This document shows, one piece after another, positions 49,671 to 57,517 of a DNA stretch of 64,000 nt (position 1 is the stretch's first letter; every line of letters begins with the position of its first letter). The DNA is from Bacilli bacterium. Its GTDB lineage: Bacteria; Bacillota_I; Bacilli_A; RF39; UBA660. The translations under genes were made by a program, and so were the position numbers. The notes below the pieces were generated by a model. It was not told the DNA's origin and did no database searches. It was given only the letters and a program-made list of their open reading frames with translations. The stretch spans positions 248,001 to 312,000 of the forward strand of contig JAFQSD010000001.1 in the NCBI GenBank assembly GCA_017409785.1, in the 5' to 3' direction.

Positions 49671-50540
49671 TTAGTAAATTTCTTTCTTAATTAATTCTAA
49701 ATTATTAACCATAATAGTTAAATAATCATCTTTATTTTTTCTTTCTTCATCAGTAATATTATCTAATCTATGAACTTCTAAAACTGAAACATTGGCATTA
49801 TCATCAACCAACTTCTTAACATTATCATTCAATTCTTCTTCAACAAATGCATAAACAAAATCAATTTGTTTATTATTAATTAAATCTTGAACCTCACTAA
49901 TTGTTTTTGCAGTAGCATCTCCATCAATACAATAAACGTTTAAACCAAATTTTTCTAAATATTTTAAAGCAGAGTTTGCAACTACAATAGTTTTATTATT
50001 TGTATTTTCAACATCAATTCTATAGTTAGCATCTAATTCAGACAATTCTACTTTTAATTCATCATATGCTATATCAATTTCTGTTTTTAAAACATTACTA
50101 TCAATATATTCTTCTAATCCAAGTCTAACATTTTGAGCCATCATTAATAATGAAGAAGGATTTAACCATAACTCTTCAGGAGAGTAATCAGTTTCTAATA
50201 CATATGCAGTATCAATAATTTTTAAATCAGGATTTAAATCTAATAAATCAACTGCTAAATTTCTTTCTTTTTCAATTAAACCATTATATATAAATAAATC
50301 ATATTGACTAAAATCTTTCTTTTGTTTAGTACTTATATTATATTCAGAAATGTCAACTCCATCTGGATAAATAGAACTAACAGTTGAATGATTACCATAT
50401 AATTTTTGAGTAATAAACTCATTTGGATAATTAGTAACAAGTATATCAATATTTTCCATATTATCACTTGTACATCCAGTAGTACCAAAACAAATAAACA
50501 TTAGTAACATAATTAAACTTAATATCTTAATTTTTTTCAT
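49671..50540 (-). CDS. ZnuA/TroA-like lipoprotein lacking the metal ligands
   Basis: A 289-residue lipoprotein (signal peptide and lipobox FGTTGC, Cys 23) of the metal-binding cluster A-I substrate-binding fold. Family marks: [11 protein letters not shown] followed by [41 protein letters not shown] and [19 protein letters not shown]. In zinc or manganese binders these segments carry histidines (GxxPHxYE, DPHxWLxP, TxHxAFxYL); here all three are replaced. It may bind something else or have lost transport. No permease or ATPase gene is adjacent. It overlaps yidD by 4 bases, so the two are coupled. Confidence 0.78.
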   Translation of the reverse strand: MKKIKILSLIMLLMFICFGTTGCTSDNMENIDILVTNYPNEFITQKLYGNHSTVSSIYPDGVDISEYNISTKQKKDFSQYDLFIYNGLIEKERNLAVDLLDLNPDLKIIDTAYVLETDYSPEELWLNPSSLLMMAQNVRLGLEEYIDSNVLKTEIDIAYDELKVELSELDANYRIDVENTNNKTIVVANSALKYLEKFGLNVYCIDGDATAKTISEVQDLINNKQIDFVYAFVEEELNDNVKKLVDDNANVSVLEVHRLDNITDEERKNKDDYLTIMVNNLELIKKEIY

Positions 50541-50764
50541 TTTTTCTTCTCCTTTTTTAAAGGTACAGGATCATATCCAGAACCACCCCAAGGATTACAT
50601 CTTAATATTCTTTTAAAACTTAAGAATGAGCCTTTAATACAACCATATGTATTAATCGCTTCAATTGCATAATTAGAACAAGTAGGAACAAATCTACAAC
50701 TATTATGCCATTTTCCTGGAATCTTCTGATACATTTTTATTATAGAAATTAATATTTTTTTCAT
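50537..50764 (-). CDS. yidD: Membrane protein insertion efficiency factor YidD
   Basis: A 75-residue protein assisting insertion of membrane proteins with YidC. Diagnostic motifs: [39 protein letters not shown] and GGSGYDPVP, with the conserved cysteines. GGTGAAG lies 6 bases before the ATG at 50764 on the minus strand. It is followed by the ZnuA-like lipoprotein gene with a 4-base overlap. Confidence 0.95.
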   Translation of the reverse strand: MKKILISIIKMYQKIPGKWHNSCRFVPTCSNYAIEAINTYGCIKGSFLSFKRILRCNPWGGSGYDPVPLKKEKKK

Positions 50765-50920
50765 AAGCACTTCACCATAAATTAGTATTTTATATTAAAA
50801 TATAATCTCTGTAAACCTTATTATTTATACAATTTTGATTTTACTATAAAATAGAAAAAATAGCAATTATAAGTGTACTAAATTAAAGTATTTTGATATA
50901 ATGTTTATGGTGAAGAAAAG

Positions 50921-51586
50921 ATGGAAGAATTATTTAATAAACTTAATATTAACCCTAAAAATTTAACTTTATATACAACAGCATTTTCTCATAGTTCTTA
51001 CGCAAATGAACATAAAGCAAAATCAGATTATGAGCGATTAGAATTTTTAGGAGATGCAGTAGTTGACCTTGTAGTAGCAGACTATCTTTATAATACTAAA
51101 ACCGAAAAAGAAGGAGAAATGACTAAGGTTAGAGCAAGTTATGTATGTGAAAATGCTCTGTCTGAATACTCTTTAAGTTTAGGATTAAATAAATATATAA
51201 AAGTAGGTCATGGGGAAGAAAAAGAAGGTGGAAAATATAAAAAAGCAATTGTTGCTGATATATTTGAAGCATTCATTGGTGCAATCTATGTTGATTTAGG
51301 ATATGCAACTGCTAGAAAAGTAGTTTTAAATATAATTGTTCCATATATTGAAGATCCAAACGTAACATTCTTTAGTGATTATAAAAGTTCTCTTCAAGAA
51401 TATGTTCAAACATATCAAAAAAGTTTAACATATAATTTAGTAAAAGAAGAAGGACCAGCTCATGAAAAAAGTTTCACTGTTGAAGTTATAATTGACGATA
51501 TTGTTTATGGTACAGGGATAGGAAATTCTAAGAAAGAAGCTGAACAAGAAGCTGCTAAAAGTGCTTTAGAAAAACTTGCGAAATAA
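50921..51586 (+). CDS. rnc: Ribonuclease III
   Basis: Double-stranded RNA endonuclease for rRNA processing and mRNA turnover. The 221-residue protein has the nuclease domain signature YERLEFLGDAVVDLVVADYL with the catalytic acidic residues and DIFEAFIGAIYVDLGY, then a dsRNA-binding domain (SSLQEYVQTYQKSLTYNLV and GIGNSKKEAEQEAAKSAL). RBS spacing before the ATG at 50921 is weak (GAAAAG). It is followed by an RNase J family gene, giving an RNA-processing pair. Confidence 0.95.
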   Translation: MEELFNKLNINPKNLTLYTTAFSHSSYANEHKAKSDYERLEFLGDAVVDLVVADYLYNTKTEKEGEMTKVRASYVCENALSEYSLSLGLNKYIKVGHGEEKEGGKYKKAIVADIFEAFIGAIYVDLGYATARKVVLNIIVPYIEDPNVTFFSDYKSSLQEYVQTYQKSLTYNLVKEEGPAHEKSFTVEVIIDDIVYGTGIGNSKKEAEQEAAKSALEKLAK

Positions 51587-51587
51587 A

Positions 51588-51616
51588 TTGCTATTTTAAT
51601 AAAGAAATGTTATAAT
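51588..51616 (+). promoter_or_regulatory. Probable promoter of the RNase J-like gene
   Basis: TTGCTA, 17-base spacer, TATAAT. It leaves an untranslated leader of about 140 very AT-rich bases before 51762 in which I see no clear structure. Confidence 0.5.
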
Positions 51617-51761
51617 TACTATGTTATTTTTAACCCCTTTATTAAATTAATAAATAAGAATTATTAAATTCTTTTTCTTTTATCGGAAAAATAAATTAAA
51701 TATTTAAATTAAATCAATTTATAGAATAAATGGGTATTTTTTAGAATGAAAGGAGAACATA

Positions 51762-53414
51762 ATGAGTAAAATTAAAATTTTTAGTTTGGGCGGCTTAAAT
51801 GAAAACGGAAAAAATATGTATGTTGTTGAAGTTGAACAAGATATATTCGTTTTTGATGCCGGTCTAAAATATGATAATGATCAAAATCTAGGAATTGACT
51901 ATATTATTCCAAACTTTGATTATATTATTAAAAACAAAAATAGAGTTAAGGGTATTTTCTTAACTCATGGGCATGAAGGAAATATGGGAGCAGTTCCAGA
52001 TATCCTAGATGTTATACCAGATATTCCAGTATATGGAACAAAATTAACTTTAGAAATTGTTAAAAATGATTTAACAACAGAACAATTACAAAAAGCAGTT
52101 ATTAAGGAGATAAGACCACATTCAAAATTAGATTTTGGAAAGAATGCCTTATTCCCAATTAGTGTAACACATTCAATTCCTGATGCTGTATGTTATGTAT
52201 TATATACAGAAGATGGAGCAATCGTATATACAGGAGATTTCGTATTCGATTCAACAATGATGGGTGCTTATAAGACCGATATCGGCAAACTTGCCTATGT
52301 TGGAAAACAAGGCGTTTTATGTTTATTAGCAGAATCAATGTATGCTGCTAAAAAAGGACATACAAGTCCAAACAATCGTGTAACAGACTTTATCAGAGAA
52401 GTATTAAATAAGAATGAAAATAGAATAATTGCAACAATCTTACCTGCACACTTCTATAGAATTCAAGAAATCTTTAATGAAGTATCAAAAACTCATAGAA
52501 AAATCGTAATTATGGGTAAATCACTTCAAGATATAATTAATGGAGCAATAGAAGAAAATTACTTAACTATTGATCAAAACAAAATTGGTTCATTAACAGA
52601 TCTAGAACTAAAAGATACAGTAGTATTAATATCAGATGAAAAAGAAAAGCCGTTTGCTAACTTAGAAAGAATTATCAAAGGTTATGACAAATTCATTAAA
52701 ATTAAAGATACAGATACAATCTTTATAACTGAACCAAGTTATGAAGGAATAGAAAAAAGAACAGCTGTAATTATGGACGAAATTGCTATGCTTGGAGCTA
52801 ATGCAGTAAGTCTATCTAGTAAAAAGCATTTGCTACACCATGCATCAAGCGAAGACTTAATGTTAATGATTAACTTAATGAATCCAAAATATTATTTCCC
52901 AGTAAAAGGGGAGTATAGAAATCAATATGCTAATGCAGAAATAGCTGAAGAGTTAGGAATTCCAAAAGAAAATATTATTTTAAAACAAAATGGGGATGTT
53001 TTAGAATTAGTAAATGGAAAAGATACAAATTCTTTAGAACATGTAGAAGTAGATGAAATACTAATTGATGGTAAGAGCCAAGGTGATATCGGCGATTTAG
53101 TACTAAAAGATCGTGAAATGTTAGGAGAAAATGGAATTGTAATTATCAGTTGTACTCTTGATAAAGAAACAAAAGAAATTCTTGGTGGGCCAGAAATCTT
53201 AACTCGTGGATTTATCTATGTAAAAGAAAGCCAAGATTTGCTTGAAGAAACAAAACAAATTTCACGTGAAGTAATTGAAGAAAACATCGGAGTTAATGCA
53301 AAAAGAGTAGATTACGCTAAAATTAAAAATGAAGTACGTGATGTCTTAGGAAAATTCTTCTATAAAGAAACAGAATCAAAACCAATGATTATCACAGTTA
53401 TTCAAGAAATTTAA
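51762..53414 (+). CDS. Ribonuclease J family protein with degenerate active site (J2-like)
   Basis: A 550-residue protein of the RNase J/beta-CASP metallo-beta-lactamase family, involved in RNA maturation and decay. Family marks: FSLGGLNENGKNMYVVE, FDAGLKYDNDQNLGIDYIIP, THSIPDAVCYVLYTEDGAIVYTGDF, and the C-terminal segment. The metal site differs from active enzymes: the HxHxDH motif is HGHEGN (residues 69-74), so Asp and the third His are lost, and the later HGEYR motif is KGEYR (near 382). This suggests an RNase J2-type partner of a catalytic J1 encoded elsewhere. AGGAGA precedes the ATG. Confidence 0.85.
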   Translation: MSKIKIFSLGGLNENGKNMYVVEVEQDIFVFDAGLKYDNDQNLGIDYIIPNFDYIIKNKNRVKGIFLTHGHEGNMGAVPDILDVIPDIPVYGTKLTLEIVKNDLTTEQLQKAVIKEIRPHSKLDFGKNALFPISVTHSIPDAVCYVLYTEDGAIVYTGDFVFDSTMMGAYKTDIGKLAYVGKQGVLCLLAESMYAAKKGHTSPNNRVTDFIREVLNKNENRIIATILPAHFYRIQEIFNEVSKTHRKIVIMGKSLQDIINGAIEENYLTIDQNKIGSLTDLELKDTVVLISDEKEKPFANLERIIKGYDKFIKIKDTDTIFITEPSYEGIEKRTAVIMDEIAMLGANAVSLSSKKHLLHHASSEDLMLMINLMNPKYYFPVKGEYRNQYANAEIAEELGIPKENIILKQNGDVLELVNGKDTNSLEHVEVDEILIDGKSQGDIGDLVLKDREMLGENGIVIISCTLDKETKEILGGPEILTRGFIYVKESQDLLEETKQISREVIEENIGVNAKRVDYAKIKNEVRDVLGKFFYKETESKPMIITVIQEI

Positions 53415-53434
53415 AAAGGACTTTAAGTCCTTTA
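53412..53434 (+). terminator. Terminator after the RNase J-like gene
   Basis: AAAGGACTT / AAGTCCTTT stem with almost no loop, T-rich end. It lies 3 bases before a tRNA gene, so it may be leaky. Confidence 0.6.
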
Positions 53435-53437
53435 TCT

Positions 53438-53514
53438 GTCTCTGTAACTCAGTTGTATAGAGTAATCCCCTCCTAAGGGATAAGTCGCCAGTTAGAGTCT
53501 GGCCAGGGACACCA
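53438..53514 (+). tRNA. tRNA-Arg (CCT anticodon), divergent
   Basis: 77 bases with encoded CCA. Acceptor GTCTCTG pairs with CAGGGAC (one G-U). Anticodon stem ATCCC / GGGAT with loop CTCCTAA, anticodon CCT reading AGG. D stem ACTC / GAGT. The T loop is TTAGAGT instead of TTCRANN, so the nearly universal C56 is A. The D loop reads GTTGTATA, where G19 is T. The normal G19-C56 tertiary pair would therefore be U19-A56, a compensated change. Confidence 0.85.
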
Positions 53515-53522
53515 CTAAAAAG

Positions 53523-53547
53523 AAAAGAGACTATTTAGTCTCTTTTT
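53523..53547. terminator. Bidirectional terminator
   Basis: AAAAGAGACTA / TAGTCTCTTTT stem; serves the tRNA and the convergent gene. Confidence 0.8.
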
Positions 53548-54028
53548 ATTTTCCAGAAGTTTTAGCTTCTTGAGCACTCATATTAGAAACAAGAGTACTT
53601 GATAGTGCTTCAAACTTAGCGATGTCAGCATCAGTAAACTTCCCAAGAAATTCACGATCAACTCTAAATAAATTGCTATAATAAAATCCACTACGATCAT
53701 CATTTTTAGCATTTAAAACATTTTCCATACAGATAAGCGCTGAACCAGTAAGTTCATCCAAATCAGCAATTGTCTCTACCATTTGAGAAACGTCTTCTCC
53801 TAAAAAAGCTTTTGCTTTATCAGATAGTTGAGTTAAAACCATATTTTTAATATCGTCACAACTTAAACTATCATCACCAAAATATCTTCTTCCGGTTTCT
53901 TCAACTTTCTCTAAGGCTCTCTCATAAGCCTGACGATTAAGTTGACTAACAACACTTTCTTCACCGCAATCTTCTAATCTACATTTTGCTAAATTTAAAT
54001 CATCTAATAATTGATACATATCACTCAT
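53546..54028 (-). CDS. Unknown acidic helical protein
   Basis: A 160-residue soluble protein of unknown family, acidic and mostly helical, with four cysteines spread through the sequence (CRLEDCGEES near residue 16-22, SCDDIKN, ICMENV). No motif identifies it. AGGAGTG precedes the start. It is the second gene of a minus-strand pair, 11 bases after the zinc-ribbon protein gene, so the two are co-transcribed. Confidence 0.55.
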   Translation of the reverse strand: MSDMYQLLDDLNLAKCRLEDCGEESVVSQLNRQAYERALEKVEETGRRYFGDDSLSCDDIKNMVLTQLSDKAKAFLGEDVSQMVETIADLDELTGSALICMENVLNAKNDDRSGFYYSNLFRVDREFLGKFTDADIAKFEALSSTLVSNMSAQEAKTSGK

Positions 54029-54039
54029 AATAACACTCC

Positions 54040-54423
54040 TTACTTCATTTTCATTCTAATTTCAAATACATTTATTAACATCATTCTCATCCAAGAAATA
54101 GGTAATGCAATAAAAGGTAAAACAAAATAGAAAACAACACATCCAACTAGTAATAACCATTTAAATGTAAATAATGCATAAATTGCAACTGCTATCATTG
54201 TAAAAAATGCAATTATTTTAATAATTTTTGCATACAAATCAAGTCTATCAATTATTTTAATAGTATCTTGATCAGTAGTTGTATAACTAGGCTTACTATT
54301 ACTATTTTGAAACTCCCCCTTAGCAATCTTTTTTAAATCAACTTGTGGCATGCCACATCCACTACATGTAGTTTGCCCATTCTTTAATACTGTGCCACAT
54401 ACATCACATTTTTTCTTTGCCAT
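54040..54423 (-). CDS. Zinc-ribbon membrane protein
   Basis: A 127-residue protein. Residues about 6-24 are a four-cysteine zinc ribbon (CDVCGTVLKNGQTTCSGCG). A polar linker leads to two membrane spans (about 65-85 and 90-110), so the ribbon is cytoplasmic. Function unknown. It heads the minus-strand operon and is divergent from the ABC-F leader region. Confidence 0.65.
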   Translation of the reverse strand: MAKKKCDVCGTVLKNGQTTCSGCGMPQVDLKKIAKGEFQNSNSKPSYTTTDQDTIKIIDRLDLYAKIIKIIAFFTMIAVAIYALFTFKWLLLVGCVVFYFVLPFIALPISWMRMMLINVFEIRMKMK

Positions 54424-54459
54424 AAAACCACTCCCATCTTCTTAATTATAGCATACAAT

Positions 54460-54488
54460 TTGACAAAACAAGAAAAATGTAATAAATT
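54460..54488 (+). promoter_or_regulatory. Promoter of the ABC-F leader transcript
   Basis: TTGACA (54460-54465), 17-base spacer, TAAATT (54483-54488). Transcription would begin just before the leader peptide RBS (AAGGAG). Confidence 0.6.
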
Positions 54489-54508
54489 ATATGCAAGGAG
54501 TGATAGTA

Positions 54509-54568
54509 ATGCAAAATTACGTAGGTAAAAAAATCATGTACACATTAACTGTCACACTTGCATCCTAA
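54509..54568 (+). CDS. Regulatory leader peptide of the ABC-F gene (19 residues)
   Basis: A short frame (MQNYVGKKIMYTLTVTLAS) with a strong RBS (AAGGAG 8 bases upstream). Its last codons overlap the first arm of the attenuator (54553-54564). A ribosome that finishes the peptide would cover that arm, and one stalled early by an antibiotic would leave it free. Such short peptides are typical of inducible ribosome-protection and methyltransferase genes. Too short to have another obvious function. Confidence 0.75.
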   Translation: MQNYVGKKIMYTLTVTLAS

Positions 54569-54662
54569 TAAAAGAAAAAAATTAAGATGTAAGTGTGATC
54601 TTTTCGTCGTGCTTACATCTGTATAAACTAAACTATACAGGTGTTTGTATAGTTTTTATTTT
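54553..54662 (+). promoter_or_regulatory. Multi-hairpin transcription attenuator of the ABC-F gene
   Basis: Five complementary segments form mutually exclusive hairpins. 1 (54553-54564) pairs with 2 (54586-54597). 2 pairs with 3 (GATGTAAG with CTTACATC, 54612-54620). 3 (54615-54625) pairs with 4 (54634-54644), 11 bp with one wobble. 4 pairs with 5 as the terminator (AAACTATACA / TGTATAGTTT). With normal leader translation 1 is covered, so 2:3 and the terminator form. With a ribosome stalled early, 1:2 and then 3:4 form and the terminator cannot. Confidence 0.8.
54630..54662 (+). terminator. Conditional terminator in the ABC-F leader
   Basis: AAACTATACA / TGTATAGTTT, 10 bp with a 6-base loop and T-rich tail, 20 bases before the ABC-F start codon. 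Confidence 0.85.
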
Positions 54663-54682
54663 GAAAAAAAGGATGTGTAATT

Positions 54683-56278
54683 ATGATAGATATAAATTTA
54701 AATAAAATAAATAAGTCATACGGAACAGAAATAGTTTTAAAAGATATAGATATGACAATTCAAAAAGGTGAAAAAGTAGCTTTAATCGGAACCAATGGTT
54801 CAGGTAAAACCACTATATTAAAATTAATAAGTAAAATTGAAAATCAAAATAGTGGTGAAATATCCATTAGAAAAAATGCTGTAGTTGGATATTTAAGTCA
54901 AATACCAGAAGTAAATGACATAATAATTAAAGATTATATTTATAAAGCCTTTGATAGCCTACTAGAATTAAAGAAAAAATTAGAATCATTAGAAGAAAAT
55001 CTTACAAGCGATATTAAAGCAATTGAAAAATATACAAAACTACAAGAAGAATTTATTGATAAAGGCGGATATGAATACGAAACAAAGATAGCTAAAGTAC
55101 TCGCAGCATTCGACATTACAGATGAAATGCTCCAAAGAAACTTTAATAGTCTATCAGGTGGTGAAAAAACCATTATGTCACTAATAAAGCTCTTACTTCA
55201 AGAACCAGATATATTACTATTAGACGAACCGACTAACCACCTAGACATAAGAAGAATTGAATGGTTAGAAAACTACTTAAATAGTTATAAAGGAACAGTA
55301 GTAATTGTATCCCATGATAGATATTTCTTAGATAAAGTAGTAAATAAAGTTTTCTTATTAACTAAACGAGGAATTGAATCATATTTTGGTAATTATTCTT
55401 ACTTTATTAAGGAAAATGAAAATCGCTTAATGTTAGAATTTAAAGCTTATAAGGATCAACAAAAAATAATAGAAGCCATGAAAAAATCAATCAAACGCTT
55501 ACGTGAATATGGTCATTTATGTGGAGATTCTGGAGGAGAAATATTCTACCGCCGAGCAGCTAGTATCGAAAAACGTCTAGAAAAACTAGAAAAATTAGAT
55601 AAACCAGATGAAAAGAAAAAACTTAATGTAGATTTTTCAGATAATTCAAGAACAGGACACGATGTCCTAACTTTAAAGAATTTAAATCTAGGTTTCAAAG
55701 ATAAACAACTTTTAGATAGAGTTAAATTAGAATTGTACTATAAAGAAAAAGCTTGTCTTATTGGAGAAAATGGTTCTGGTAAAACAACTCTAATTAAAGA
55801 AATATTAAAAGGAAATCCTAGTATCAAATTAGGTACTAATATAAAATTAGGCTATATACCTCAAGAAATAATCTTTGAAAATAGTGAAGCAACTATTCTA
55901 GAAGAAGCAAGAAAACATTTTATTGGACCAGAAGAACATCTTCGTTCAGCTCTATTTAAGTTTCTTTTTGCCGGAGATACAATCTATAAAAGGATTAAAT
56001 ACTTATCTGGAGGAGAAAAAGTAAGACTTAAACTATTCTGTCTAATCCAAAATAAATATAATTTCTTAATGCTAGATGAGCCAACTAATCATATTGATAT
56101 GGATACAAGAGAAATATTAGAAAATGCTTTAATTGATTTTAATGGAACAATTCTCTTTATTTCTCATGATAGATATTTCATCAATAAAGTAGCAACTCAT
56201 ATCTTAGAATTAAAAGATAAAAAGATAACAAAGCTTATTGGAAACTATGACTATTATAATAAACAAAAAGGCAACTAA
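54683..56278 (+). CDS. ABC-F ATPase, probably ribosome protection (antibiotic resistance) type
   Basis: A 531-residue ABC-F protein: two fused nucleotide-binding domains and no membrane part. First domain: Walker A IGTNGSGKTTILKLISKI, signature LSGGEKTIMSLIKL, Walker B DILLLDEPTNHLDIRRIEW. Inter-domain linker (about 235-310) is charged and helical, the part that reaches into the ribosomal exit or peptidyl site. Second domain: IGENGSGKTTLIKEI, LSGGEKVRLKLF, LMLDEPTNHIDMD. Subfamilies that move antibiotics off the ribosome cannot be separated by eye from housekeeping ones, but the leader peptide and attenuator directly upstream strongly suggest a drug-inducible type. Confidence 0.85.
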   Translation: MIDINLNKINKSYGTEIVLKDIDMTIQKGEKVALIGTNGSGKTTILKLISKIENQNSGEISIRKNAVVGYLSQIPEVNDIIIKDYIYKAFDSLLELKKKLESLEENLTSDIKAIEKYTKLQEEFIDKGGYEYETKIAKVLAAFDITDEMLQRNFNSLSGGEKTIMSLIKLLLQEPDILLLDEPTNHLDIRRIEWLENYLNSYKGTVVIVSHDRYFLDKVVNKVFLLTKRGIESYFGNYSYFIKENENRLMLEFKAYKDQQKIIEAMKKSIKRLREYGHLCGDSGGEIFYRRAASIEKRLEKLEKLDKPDEKKKLNVDFSDNSRTGHDVLTLKNLNLGFKDKQLLDRVKLELYYKEKACLIGENGSGKTTLIKEILKGNPSIKLGTNIKLGYIPQEIIFENSEATILEEARKHFIGPEEHLRSALFKFLFAGDTIYKRIKYLSGGEKVRLKLFCLIQNKYNFLMLDEPTNHIDMDTREILENALIDFNGTILFISHDRYFINKVATHILELKDKKITKLIGNYDYYNKQKGN

Positions 56279-56292
56279 AAGGTTGTCTTTCT
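56266..56292 (+). terminator. Terminator of the ABC-F gene
   Basis: AAAGGCAAC / GGTTGTCTTT stem with loop TAAAA, overlapping the stop codon. Confidence 0.75.
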
Positions 56293-56370
56293 TGCATTTT
56301 AATGCAATTTATGATATAATATGTGCACATTTATGGAAGGACAATATATGTCAATAAAGAGGGGATAATA

Positions 56371-57450
56371 ATGACTACAAAGTGGAGTTTCGATCAACAA
56401 TTTATTAAAGATGTCATTGATAAAGGTTATGTTTTACTAGAAGATCCTAAATTAACTAAATCTAAAAAGAAGAATATTCGTATAGATATAAATAAATTTC
56501 AAAATTTCTTAAGAGGAGACTATGAAATAACACCATCAGACCAAAGACTACCACATAATGTTGAACAACTAAAAAGAGTAATGTTAAAGAAAATGCAAGA
56601 ACAATATAAAACATTAGGGGAAGATTTAATTCTTTGGACAATGGATCTTTGTTACAATGAAATATTTACATCGCCAAGAAAAAGTCGAAAAACAAGACTT
56701 TCTATTGATGATCAAGCTGATCTAACATTAGAAAACTATGCAAATAATGCACCTGGTTATAGAAAAACTGCTGAACAAATATTATCTCCTACAATAATAA
56801 GACAAGTTCAAGAAGTGCCTGATTTAGAAGATACATCATATTGTTATTATGATGAAATAACTGAATTACCTTTCTTAATAGTAAATCCAAAACAAGCCCC
56901 ATGGGCTTTAAACCATGAAACACAGCATGCTGTAGAAGAATTAAAAAAACTAGAAGCCAATCGTTACTTTCACGAACTTGGTCCAATTCTTTTAGAATTA
57001 CTATTTAATGATACTTTATATAAGAATCAAGGCTTCCTAAATAAAGGAGACTACTCAGATCGTATAGAAGATAGTGAAGAAACAATCAGACGACTATATC
57101 GTTATTTTGATATAATGTTGACATTTGCCCAAACAAACTTCCAAGTACCAACAGATGTCTTCTTAGATGAATTTAGTAATATTTGTTATGCATCAAGTGA
57201 AGAAGGAATAGTAGATTTCATTAGAGAAGAAGTAGAACCATCAGAAATAGTAGATGAAATGGCTTACCTATATTCATACCTAAGAGCCATAGAATTAAGA
57301 GAACAAATTCACGATAAAAAACAAGACTGTATTCAACTTTTAGAGCCTCATCTTACAAGCAAAAGATTTGTATTTAAGCCAACAGAAGAATCATTTGCTA
57401 CATATAGAAGATTCACCCAAGAGATGAAATCAAAAACAAAAAAGTTGTAA
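56371..57450 (+). CDS. Putative zinc metallopeptidase (HExxH protein)
   Basis: A 359-residue cytoplasmic protein without signal peptide. The motif HETQHAVEELKK has the HExxH pattern of zinc peptidases, and ELGPILLELLFNDTLY about 25 residues later offers a third acidic ligand in M3-like arrangement. The region before it (LPFLIVNPKQAPWALNH) resembles the strand and loop leading to such motifs. The N-terminal half has no recognised domain. The ATG at 56371 follows AGAGGGG by 7 bases. The role is unknown, and relation to oligoendopeptidases is only a motif-level inference. Confidence 0.6.
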   Translation: MTTKWSFDQQFIKDVIDKGYVLLEDPKLTKSKKKNIRIDINKFQNFLRGDYEITPSDQRLPHNVEQLKRVMLKKMQEQYKTLGEDLILWTMDLCYNEIFTSPRKSRKTRLSIDDQADLTLENYANNAPGYRKTAEQILSPTIIRQVQEVPDLEDTSYCYYDEITELPFLIVNPKQAPWALNHETQHAVEELKKLEANRYFHELGPILLELLFNDTLYKNQGFLNKGDYSDRIEDSEETIRRLYRYFDIMLTFAQTNFQVPTDVFLDEFSNICYASSEEGIVDFIREEVEPSEIVDEMAYLYSYLRAIELREQIHDKKQDCIQLLEPHLTSKRFVFKPTEESFATYRRFTQEMKSKTKKL

Positions 57451-57517
57451 TCAATTGACATCAATATTTGAAATTTTAAAAAAATATTGTATAATTAAAA
57501 TAGAGGTAGAGAACAAA

